Shown here piece by piece: positions 55,525-64,000 of a stretch of 64,000 nucleotides of DNA. The DNA comes from Miscanthus floridulus (taxonomy: Eukaryota; Streptophyta; Magnoliopsida; Poales; Poaceae), in assembly GCF_019320115.1 (NCBI RefSeq), contig NC_089594.1, positions 20,668,055 through 20,732,054 on the forward strand, given 5' to 3'. Positions within the stretch are counted from its first letter, which is position 1; every line of letters starts with the position of its first letter. A program made the translations under genes and the position numbers. Below the pieces are notes generated by a model. That model made no database searches, was not told the origin of the DNA, and was given only the letters and a program-made list of their open reading frames with translations.

Positions 55525-57477
55525 ATGTCGGTCACCGCCGCCGACGAGGCCATCCGCCGTGTCCTCCTCACAGGCGTCAGCCCCAGCAGCCACCTCCCAC
55601 CGCTCACCGTCAAGCTCATCCATGGCCGCCTCCTCCGCCTGGACCTCCTCCTCACCGACCTATCGCAGCTCCTTCTCCGCGCCGTTTCTTCCTGCGGCCT
55701 GCACCTCCACGCCCTCCGCCTCCACTCCCTCCTTCCCAACCCTTCCCACCTCACCTTCCCCTTCGCGATCAAGGCTGCCTCCCGGCTCCCCGACCCGCTC
55801 ACTGCCGGCGTGCAACTCCATGCCCGCTCCCTCAAGCTCCCCTCCCATGCCAACCCCCACGTCCTCACCTCCCTCCTCAACCTCTACGCGAAATGCGGCC
55901 GTTTGCTCGACGCCCAGAAGGCGTTCGACGAAATGCCCCACCCCAGCACCGTCTCCTGGACTGCTCTCATCACCGCGTATATGGACGCGGGGCGCGCTCA
56001 GGAAGCCGTTGGGGTTGCAAGGAGGGCGTTTGCGAGTGGCATGCGCCCTGACAGCTTCACGGCCGTGCGGGTCCTCACTGCGTGCGCTCGAGTTGCTGAT
56101 TTGGTGAATGGGGAGGCTGTGTGGAGGGTGGCAGAGCAGGAGGGGATTGCTGGTAACGTGTTTGTGGCAACTGCGGCGTTGGACTTGTATGTCAAGTGTG
56201 GGGAAATGGACAAGGCTAGGGAAGTGTTTGACAAGATGAAGAACAAGGATGTGGTGGCCTGGGCCGCAATGGTTGGGGGATACGCCTCCAACGGGCATCC
56301 ACAGGAGGCTCTGGAACTGTTCTTCGCAATGCAGGTGGAGGGAATGAGACCAGATTGTTATACAGTGGCTGGGGCGCTCTCAGCGTGCACAAGGTTAGGT
56401 GCATTGGATTTGGGGCGGCGGGTAGTTGGGATGCTGCACTGGGATGAAGTTCTTGACAACCTAATCCTTGGTACTGCACTGATTGATATGTATGCCAAGT
56501 GCGGGAGCACAGGTGAGGCATGGATGGTGTTCCAGCAGATGAGGAAGAGAGATATCATTGTTTGGAATGCAATGATCTTGGGGCTCGGCATGACTGGCCA
56601 CGAGAAGATTGCCTTTGCGCTTGTTGGCCAGATGAAGAAGTCAGGCATGACACTGAATGATAATACCTTCATGGGATTGCTCTGCAGCTGTACACATAGT
56701 GGCCTTGTAAAAGATGGGCAGCGCTATTTTCGTAACATGAGTCAGTTGTACCGTATAAGCCCTAAGATTGAGCATTATGGTTGTATGGTTGACCTGCTCA
56801 GTCGTGCGGGGTTGCTGGAGGAGGCTCATCAGTTAATTGAAGACATGCCAATGGAGGCAAATGCTGTTGTATGGGGAGCACTCCTTGGTGGTTGCAAGAT
56901 CCACCGGAACGCTGACCTTGCTGAACATGTGTTGAAGCAGCTCATCCAATTGGAGCCTTGGAATTCTGGAAATTATGTCATGCTTTCTAACATATACTCT
57001 AACAGTGGAAGATGGGAAGATGCCGCAAAGCTCAGGTTGGAAATGAAGGCAAAGGGGGTCGAGAAGGTCCCTGCATCTAGCTGGGTTGAACTTGATGGTA
57101 AGGTCCACGAGTTCCATGTTGGAGACAAATCACATCCCCTCTCAGATCAAATGTATGCAAAGCTCGATCAGTTAGGCATGGAAATGAAGGCCATGGGCTA
57201 TAAACCAACTACTGAGGTGGTGATGTTTGATATTGAAAATGAGGAGAAGGAACACACGCTTGTGCATCACAGTGAGAAAATTGCCATTGCATTCAGCCTC
57301 CTTGCTACTGAACCAGGAGAGACCATTAGGGTCACCAAAAACCTCCGAGTTTGCAGTGACTGCCACACCACCATCAAGCTCATATCAAGGATAACCTGTC
57401 GCGAAATTATTGTTCGAGATAACAATCGATTTCATTGCTTTAGAGATGGCTATTGCTCTTGCAATGACTATTGGTAG
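55525..57477 (+). CDS. DYW-type pentatricopeptide repeat protein, 650 aa
   Basis: One exon, ATG at 55525, stop TAG at 57475-57477. PPR motifs of the PLS type run from about residue 75 to 480 (TSLLNLYAKCGRLLDAQKAF, ALDLYVKCGEMDKAREVF, TALIDMYAKCGSTGEAWMVF). E/E+ motifs follow (ALLGGCKIHRNADLAEHVL, YVMLSNIYSNSGRWEDAAKL, about 485-555). The DYW domain is at about 557-650. It has the cytidine-deaminase signature HSE (582-584) with CSDCH (610-614), and ends CSCNDYW. Such proteins bind organelle RNA and edit C to U in mitochondria or plastids. From memory it resembles Arabidopsis At3g08820. A short N-terminal region could be a targeting peptide. It converges with the nuclease gene downstream. Confidence 0.96.
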   Translation: MSVTAADEAIRRVLLTGVSPSSHLPPLTVKLIHGRLLRLDLLLTDLSQLLLRAVSSCGLHLHALRLHSLLPNPSHLTFPFAIKAASRLPDPLTAGVQLHARSLKLPSHANPHVLTSLLNLYAKCGRLLDAQKAFDEMPHPSTVSWTALITAYMDAGRAQEAVGVARRAFASGMRPDSFTAVRVLTACARVADLVNGEAVWRVAEQEGIAGNVFVATAALDLYVKCGEMDKAREVFDKMKNKDVVAWAAMVGGYASNGHPQEALELFFAMQVEGMRPDCYTVAGALSACTRLGALDLGRRVVGMLHWDEVLDNLILGTALIDMYAKCGSTGEAWMVFQQMRKRDIIVWNAMILGLGMTGHEKIAFALVGQMKKSGMTLNDNTFMGLLCSCTHSGLVKDGQRYFRNMSQLYRISPKIEHYGCMVDLLSRAGLLEEAHQLIEDMPMEANAVVWGALLGGCKIHRNADLAEHVLKQLIQLEPWNSGNYVMLSNIYSNSGRWEDAAKLRLEMKAKGVEKVPASSWVELDGKVHEFHVGDKSHPLSDQMYAKLDQLGMEMKAMGYKPTTEVVMFDIENEEKEHTLVHHSEKIAIAFSLLATEPGETIRVTKNLRVCSDCHTTIKLISRITCREIIVRDNNRFHCFRDGYCSCNDYW

Positions 57478-58223
57478 TATACAGATGACTTCTTTTTTGC
57501 AATATTGGACAGTATCTAGAGTTGGAGCATCTGCATTTTCATCTGATGTAAAACTGTAGTCAGCTCTGGGACTGGAGCATAGTTACTAGCACAATGCATG
57601 GCAGATTGGTATGTAGTTCCCTTCCTATTCATTTCATTGAAAGGAATTTATAGTTTTCTGATTTCTGCTCTTGTATTTTATTTGTAATCTACTTCAGAAA
57701 TTAAAATGGCCAAGATATTGCTTAATTTTATGCTTTCCCCTCTCTGTTTGTGTCAGATTGTGAATAAAGGGCTTAGGCATCGTAAATGGTTTTATATTAA
57801 ATACATTTTATTTCTCAAGGGTGTTGCCACCCATTGAACTGTGATTTTTTAAAACTATATTGCCTGTTTTATATTCTTTTACTCCAAAACCGATGCCAAT
57901 TCACATGTCAAGTTTCTACAATGTGTGTTGCTTTCAGATGCTGGTATTTCAGACATTTGGTTTCTATAGGCTTGGTTGTAATGGCTTGAATTAGTTCATC
58001 ATTCTTGTTACAAATTCACCACTTGGTTCTTGTGGACTACAAGTCATCGGTACATTATCATTGCAGAAGAGAGAACCTCCAATAAGGTGTTTTCCCTTTC
58101 TACAAACATCAACTGTACATTTTGGCTTTTGGTTACTGATACACATTCATTTGCAGCAAGCTACTTAAGAACCTCAGTACCAAACTACGTGGCTGTCAGA
58201 TCCCTGAGAGCTCGAAAGCTCCA
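57478..58223. other. Convergent intergenic region
   Basis: 746 bp between the stop codons of the PPR gene (plus) and the nuclease gene (minus). AT-rich, with an aataaa at about 57762 that may be a poly(A) signal for the PPR transcript. The two 3' UTRs may overlap. Confidence 0.5.
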
Positions 58224-58255
58224 TCAGTAAACCTGAATGGCACTGTGTCTTGCAT
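58216..58255. repeat. 40-bp direct repeat, copy over the nuclease stop codon
   Basis: aagctccatcagtaaacctg and onward to tgcat, 40 bp, recurs at 59323-59362 with one mismatch. This copy covers the last codons and the stop of the nuclease gene. Confidence 0.9.
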
Positions 58256-61200
58256 GTCGCTTGTTTCTTCTCCAATCCCATGGCTTCTGAGGGGGCTTCT
58301 TTGATGCCCAGAGTCCTAGGCCTGTAGATTTTGCCTCTTTCTGCCACTGCAAAGTAAAAAATTCAAAATGTAAGTGAAAAACTTCTATCGGCATAACCAT
58401 ATGTCCTGTAAGCCATCGTATCTGGATATAGTTCTCAGTTTGGATGATCATGCATGATATCGTATAGCCCTTGTTTAGCTATTGTTCCACCCATTTTCCC
58501 AGAAAATTTGATAAGCGTGGCTCAAGGATATTCAGATAGAAAAGAATACTCTAGGTTCCTCAGAGTGCCTTTAAACCCACAAATGCATTTAGGTATGGGG
58601 AAATTTCTTACGTTTTCAAACTCTGGGCGTTTGTCGTACTTCTTGAAATGATGAACATGACCACACTTCAGCATTTGCTCCTACATGACTCAGAGACACA
58701 CAATAATACTAATTAATAACCAAAGCAGTAAAATCAATCAGAAGACATGAGCTACTAAATAGTTTTTTTTTAAGAAAAAGAAGTTTCTATTTTACCTGGA
58801 TAAACATGTTATCACAATAGATGTCACCCACGTAGCGTCCAAATTGGTCTTGCTCATAAACATAAATCGTGACACTTTTCCCACCAATGAGCTTCATTAA
58901 TTCTTTCCTTGCTTCCTTTCCATACGGCATCTTAAGCTCCGGTGCATCAATGCCCCTATAACTCATGGATATGAACTCGGAACAGTACTTCCAGTTATTA
59001 TTAGATGTAGGTGCAATTTTTAGAGCAACATATATACCTCATTCGGATTCTATATTTCCTTGCAAGGATCTCTTCGCCTAAAATGATTATTACCCTGCTC
59101 AGTAAAATTGTTGTAAGTCATGCTTCCAGTGATTTCAAATAAACCATGTATATGAGTAGGATCACAATGATGTAACTTTGGCCAGCATTTTCATCATATT
59201 ATAGCTCTTCTTCCTTCTTTTTTCTTTTTGGTTTGCAACAGTTCATTTAATGCGTAAACAGCATAGTGCATGATTCCAATCATTTTTTTAGATATGCTAT
59301 TATTGTATTTTTTGTGTGAATTAAGCTCCATCAGTAAACCTGAATGGTACTGTGTCTTGCATTTAATTCTGTAGTTTTTATGAGCTTATGATCTATAAAA
59401 AATTCGAAGGTAATCTACAATAGCAGTTCTAGTAGTATTTTATCCAACTTCTACTGAAATTTGAAACAAAATAAGTACTGTGCTAAATAAATTTATGATA
59501 TATAAGGATTATCAAGCTCAGTTAGAGTACTTATATCCAGCTTTGTCAAGGCTTCTTTGAAGAGCATTAGCTGTCTGATAATCCCTATCAGTGCGTGCTT
59601 GAGTTATTGCAATCACCATCTCATGCACTTCCGGTGGCACATCTGCGGACTCCCTTGGGTCTGCTGTGTCAACATAAGCAGTAAAGCCATCACCATCTCC
59701 AATGCACTTGTTATGGACCTGACAATAGTTGCAAGAGATGAGGCAATGATTAGCAAATGTTAATTCAAGGCATTGTTTAGAAACTTGGTGTTGCCAGTAA
59801 GCCTTTCTTTGCAGTGGTTAAACATATATATGTCATCTGACCGGCAAAGTATTCAGCACAAACTGCACACCCTCTGGTGGCGGTGTCGGGTGATGGTTTG
59901 AGTCTGGTACAGGGAGTGATGCGGTCGGCAGATTGTAAAATGAAAATATATCCTGAGGAGAAAACAGCATTACAGAAAAAATGAACATCTATAGCCATTG
60001 GTGAGAATAATAATTTTGCGATTTGAGGTGTCGGGAAAGAATTGCTTCTCAATAGAATGAGTTAAACATATATATGATGAAATGCTAAAGAAGCAAGCGC
60101 TGGTAAGGTTCCTGCCCCGACCAGCTTTCAGTGGTCTAATCTAGTTATACAGGTAGATAGCTACCTCCAAATCTGCTCTCTGGATCCTGGTAAGGGCAGT
60201 TTCAGCTTGTGTTTTTGGTGGGGTTTTCATATCCTTGTATGCCTCTGCCATGTCCTTGTACCTGTTTTTTGGTGCAAATAGAGAGATATAATGCAATTCC
60301 TTTACTTTTTCAATTTGAAATACAAATTGTATTGATTCTTCTTGTCTCAGAAACCATCTTATACATTAGAAAAGAAAGATGTTAATTATATGCTACACGC
60401 ATATGCTTTCTTACTTGACATACTAGAATGCGTGCTGTTAGCTTTGTTAGGTTGTCACCACAGAAGCAACAATATTTGGATATACGTCACTTGAAAAGTG
60501 AAAACTATACCAGTTAGATTTCTTATCAAGTTTACTCTATGGTATATTATATTTTCAATCAGTTTGCTAGCATATGACTAGAAAAATCAACGTTCAAATA
60601 CGTTACTAGAAACCTTGTTGATGTCCTACACCACAAGTAAAACTAAATCAAGGTAGCGCGCAGCTCAAATAAAACTAGTGCACATTTCAAAGAAGTTAAT
60701 GTCTTGACAAAGCTGATGTATATTTGGACTCTCAGCTCTTAACGACATTAGTTAAGAACTGAAAGTATTTTCTTCCGCCCATTGTTTGTTGGTACCTTTT
60801 TGTTAGAATTAAGCAAGCAAAAGCTTTGCTCATCTGTGTTATATTTGATAAGTTTGGAGGTCCCTGTCATAAGAAATGCCAAAATTAAAGCATTTTAGTG
60901 ATTCCCTTGAAACTTAAGTCAATCTGAAAACGACCCCCAACTTATAAAATCCAACTCCGTACTGGAACTCTTTTTTTGGTGCTATGGTAAAGACTAACCG
61001 TATCGAATAATTCTGAGGGGAATGGAAGCACATTTGCTATCACTACGTACACAGAATCAATGTGCAAATATTAGAAAAACCATCAGCTGCATATATAAGC
61101 TTTTCAAAAGTTCTCTCCCTACCATTTAATTTGTGCTTTCTTGGATGATGTGACATGCCGTTTGAGCCCTTCAGGAATCTGAAAAGATGACAGAGACAAA

Positions 61201-62229
61201 ACAAAATTCCCTTTGTTATGCAAGCCTTTCCCTTTGTTATGCAAATTAAATCTCATTTTAGGAAAAGAAGGGGGGAAATTGGGGGCAAAGGAAATTAATC
61301 TAATTGCCATGACATGCCATCAAAATCTTAAGATTTGCAACTGTTTCCATACAGTAATATTCTAGCAGTCACAATATCCCTACTGCTGCAGCATATTAGT
61401 AGATATTATTGATTCATTGGCTGCCATATACATCAGCACGTCAAAGAAAATAGAGATCAGAAATATGAAACTTGGCCTACAAAGATGCGAAAGCAAATTA
61501 AAATCCAATGTTTGATTTACAACGTCTCCTCTGCAGAACTTACGCAGTCATGCACGTGCAACCGAAAACACTCAGTGAATAAAATGTAGCATGAAAAGTG
61601 CCCGTCTTAGCAACTTGAGATTTGCAGCTCATGTACATTAATTATGTTTAAAACAAAACAACCAAACTGTATCACGGCAAAGTTTACAGTGTAGAGCATT
61701 ATGTTCATGTCTTTATTGTAAAGAAGAGTAGAAAAAGGCCAAATGTTCAGAGAAGTTGCAAGAGCGAGGTAAACTAGTCATGTTTGCATCCAAAAAAATT
61801 TAACACAAGCGCGCATCACGCAGGAAACTAAACCTTCTCCTCCTAGCTAGCAGACCAAAATAATCCTAGATTAAAAAACTCAATTTTACATAGGTTAGCG
61901 CCTTGACGGTGCATGTTGACATCCATTTCACTCATAATATCACTTGGAAAATTCACTAGTAATATACTGAAAGCAGGTACAGGCGTAGTGGGTTGCATGT
62001 TTACCATGGACGTGGATTCGATGTTGAGCTGCAGGTCCTGGGCCAGGGAGGCGGTGGCCGCCGGCGTGACGCTGACGCCTCCATGGATGGGACCTAGAGA
62101 CTGCTGAGGAGGCCGAGAGGCTGCTGCAGGCTCATCCTCCCACCTTGAGGATGTACGGTAGTAGGGGTAGTAATCATCATCACCATGGTCATGGTCTCTT
62201 CCCGTGAGGCACCGGATGATGTTTCCCAT
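58224..62229 (-). CDS. CAN: CAN-type staphylococcal-nuclease-like protein, nine exons, 361 aa
   Basis: The spliced gene was rebuilt from GT/AG borders and family similarity. Exons: 62229-62005, 61178-61123, 60261-60165, 59952-59842, 59718-59531, 59094-59038, 58955-58796, 58680-58612, 58346-58224. The frame is open throughout. The N-terminus MGNIIRCL carries a Gly2 myristoylation site and a nearby Cys, as in plant CAN nucleases, which suggests membrane anchoring. IPEGLKRHV and SSKKAQIKWY are family segments. The nuclease fold has GDGDGF (170-175), RIRMRGIDAPE (Arg243, Asp248 and Glu251 matching staphylococcal Arg35, Asp40 and Glu43), FGRYVGDIY (Arg285 matching Arg87) and GLGLWA near the end. 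Predicted activity is Ca2+-dependent cleavage of DNA and RNA. Length is close to the Arabidopsis CAN proteins (about 320-330 aa). The donor after exon 4 (CCG|GTCAGA) is weak. Confidence 0.9.
59323..59362. repeat. 40-bp direct repeat, copy in intron 5 of the nuclease gene
   Basis: Partner of 58216-58255; sequences on both sides are unrelated. It lies between exon 5 (ends 59531) and exon 6 (starts 59094). Confidence 0.9.
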
Positions 62230-62400
62230 GGAGACGATGGAGATGGATCCTTTCCCTTCGTTCCCCTGCCTTCCTTCTTCGATTCGAGCTCTCTCCTGTG
62301 GGGACTAGTCACTCTCTGCAAAGCACCTGCTTCCTGCACTTCACTTCTAAAGCTGCCAGAGGTGAAGAGGAAGCTGCCGGTTGGACCGGCCTTGCATGTA
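62230..62400 (-). promoter_or_regulatory. Proximal upstream region of the nuclease gene
   Basis: 171 bp between the ATG and the LINE insertion. It includes GC-rich leader-like sequence. No clear TATA box was found, so the original promoter may extend beyond the LINE, to 63946 and onward. Confidence 0.4.
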
Positions 62401-62415
62401 TGAGCGGTAAGTGGT
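62401..62415. other. LINE target-site duplication, left copy
   Basis: tgagcggtaagtggt recurs exactly at 63931-63945. Confidence 0.9.
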
Positions 62416-62830
62416 TGTTCTCTTTATGTAACGAAGTGGGTATTTGGCAAGAGTTGATACGAAATAAATACTTAAAAATAAAACCTTGAGCCAGGTTTCG
62501 AAGCAACCTGGCGATTCTCACTTTTGTTCTAGTAGGAGTCAAAGAAATATTTCTGAGCTTAGGAAGATTTAAGCTAGTAAGTGGTAACCAAATCAGATTT
62601 TGGGAGGACGTTTGGTTGGGAAATCACCAGGCTTTGAAATTCCATTACCCAAATTTGTTCAATATCGTAAGACAGAAGAATGCAACGATCGCTGATGTAC
62701 TGGCTCAGACCCATTAAATGTTTCCTTCAAAAGAGCTTTAATGGGAAATAAGCTTACTGAGTGCTTAAATCTAGTGGCTAGCGTTATGCATATCAATTTA
62801 AATGTGGGTATGGATACATTTGTCTGGGCC

Positions 62831-63002
62831 CAGGGGCGGATTCAGGTGGGGCTGGGTGGGCTGCAGCCCCCCTGGACCACAAATACAAGGAGCAGGTCAG
62901 CCCAACTCGTCTTCAGCTCAGCCCAAAAGCTCCATCAAAACCCAACTCGAAGTCTCTTTCTGTCATTTAGCCCCCCTTGGGCCAATTCTAGATCCGCCCT
63001 CG
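62831..63002. mobile_element. 172-bp hAT-like MITE in the LINE
   Basis: The termini caggggcggattc and, inverted, cgagggcggatct are imperfect inverted repeats. The direct repeat CTGGGCC flanks it (62824-62830 and 63003-63009). The interior is rich in C and G runs, as in a common grass MITE type. Confidence 0.75.
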
Positions 63003-63106
63003 CTGGGCCTAAACAAAAAATGGTTCTTTCACAGTAAGGTCAATGTACACCAAATTAATAATGGTATTAGGGTTACTCATAAGATTTAGCATATGAAGGT
63101 CCCTTT

Positions 63107-63361
63107 AAAGGTAAAAAATTATTTATGTGGTATCTAAAGAAGGGATTTATCTAATGCCCTGTTCGCTTGACTGATAAGCCATGGCTGAAAGTACTATTGA
63201 CTGATTTATTGTGAGAGAGAAATATTGTTCGTTGGCTGAAAAAGTATGGCTTATAAACTAAGCGAACAGGGCATTAACAAAAGACAATCTAGCTAAAGGT
63301 AAAATTATTTATGTGGTACCTAAAGAAGGGATTCATCTTAACAAAAGAAAATCTAGCTAAG
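63107..63361 (+). repeat. Tandem duplication of a ~67-bp LINE segment, first copy split by a MITE
   Basis: Copy 1 is 63107-63154 plus 63274-63294; copy 2 is 63295-63361. Both run from aaaggtaaaa through tttatgtggta to caatctagct or its variant. Copy 2 lacks the MITE and shows the unoccupied site (atcttaacaaaag). Confidence 0.8.
63155..63273. mobile_element. 119-bp MITE with perfect 14-bp inverted repeats
   Basis: TGCCCTGTTCGCTT and AAGCGAACAGGGCA are exact inverted copies, with TA or TAA on each side (exact target length ambiguous). It shares its middle part with the MITE at 55072-55190. Confidence 0.85.
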
Positions 63362-63559
63362 AGGAATTGGCAAGGTAGGAAAACTTGTGAATTTTGCTTC
63401 GAGTTGGAATCTATTTGTCATTTATTCTTTCAATGTCATTATGCTAAATTTCTTTGGCATGCCACTTTTATAATCTTGGGTATTCGACATCCAATTTTGA
63501 AGATTTATTCAATAATTGGTGAAAACAAGGTGGTCCGAAACAAAACTCACCATTATTAA
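63311..63559 (+). pseudogene. LINE ORF2 fragment, zinc-binding C-terminal domain
   Basis: 82 codons with W-L-K, NLAKRNWQG, CEFC and HLFFQCHYAKFLW. This is the zf-RVT pattern found after reverse transcriptase in plant LINEs (PF13966, from memory). The remainder of ORF2 upstream is broken, and this piece is not an independent gene. Confidence 0.85.
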
Positions 63560-63930
63560 TAGGTGCTGCAGCCATTTATTGGTCAATATGGCTCACTAGG
63601 AATGATTCGATTTTTAATAAACGAATACCAAAATCATTTTTGCGCGTTTTATTTAAGGCAACATATTGACTTTCGGTTTTGGGCTCAGTTGCAGCACATG
63701 TACTGAGGACCAAATGGAGGCTATGACGCAGGCAGGTCGTCTACTAGAGTGGAGGGCGCTACACTTCTTCAACTCAGATGAATGGCCTTTTATTTTTGAG
63801 ATCGATTCTTAAGCTTGGAACTTCTGGGTGTGCAAGTCATTTTTTTTTATTTTGTAATAATTAAGTGTGGACTGATGCCTCTTCTTCGAAGAGGGCTGAA
63901 GCCGGAACCTTAATTCCATTATTAAAAAAA

Positions 63931-63945
63931 TGAGCGGTAAGTGGT
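63931..63945. other. LINE target-site duplication, right copy
   Basis: Exact repeat of 62401-62415, directly after the A run. Confidence 0.9.
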
Positions 63946-64000
63946 GGACAAGAAAAAGAAACAAGAGTAGGAGGCCTTAAGACCTTCGTTCAGTGAGGGT
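63946..64000. other. Window end, displaced upstream DNA of the nuclease gene
   Basis: 55 bp of unique sequence to the right of the LINE. No feature seen. Confidence 0.4.

Larger units (their letters stand above)
62416..63930 (+). mobile_element. 5'-truncated LINE (non-LTR retrotransposon)
   Basis: It is flanked by a 15-bp target duplication and ends in a short A run (63924-63930). The translated remains are the C-terminal part of a plant LINE ORF2: GIWQELIRNKYLK (about 62445), RFWEDVWLG-like (about 62600) and the reverse-transcriptase zinc-binding segment with CEFC, ESICHLFFQCHYAKFLW (63385-63470). Stops and frameshifts abound. Two MITEs are nested in it, and part of the ORF is tandemly duplicated. 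Confidence 0.88.

Noticed and set aside
55660..56298. 212-codon minus-strand ORF opposite the PPR gene
   Set aside because: Mirror of the PPR coding strand without domain or promoter support.

Overview
This window is nuclear DNA of a grass, probably of the maize/sorghum/sugarcane group. The evidence is GC-rich single-exon genes next to AT-rich introns, grass-type Tat-lineage Ty3/gypsy and SIRE/Maximus Ty1/copia retrotransposons, and abundant MITEs. Species and chromosome cannot be read from the sequence.

Positions 1 to about 46 kb are almost entirely retrotransposon. The left part is a stack of insertions: element A (238-3180, minus) sits in the integrase gene of E1 (1-9135, plus). E1 sits in the end of the integrase gene of E2 (9136-16942, minus). 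E2 sits in the 3' LTR of a copia/SIRE-type element (16943-29807, minus). That element sits in the internal region of a further gypsy element, R4 (29808-31949, minus). A separate Tat element, E3 (33265-45951, plus), lies in a low-complexity AC/AG-rich tract. E1 and E3 carry, between pol and the 3' LTR, a multi-exon gene on the opposite strand encoding a 'putative gypsy-type transposon' domain and coiled coils. The copia element has gag and a second plant retrotransposon ORF but no visible pol. It carries arrays of short palindromes with fixed spacing, the most unusual pattern in the window.

From about 48.7 kb the window is a gene island. It holds two tandem PLAC8/DUF2985 membrane-protein genes (48965-50725 and 51880-53424, both plus), a DYW-type PPR RNA-editing factor gene (55525-57477, plus), and a nine-exon CAN-type staphylococcal-nuclease-like gene (58224-62229, minus). 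The PPR and nuclease genes converge. A 5'-truncated LINE with two nested MITEs lies 172 bp upstream of the nuclease start codon. These four genes look intact; nearly all retrotransposon ORFs are broken. No tRNA, rRNA or CRISPR was seen.
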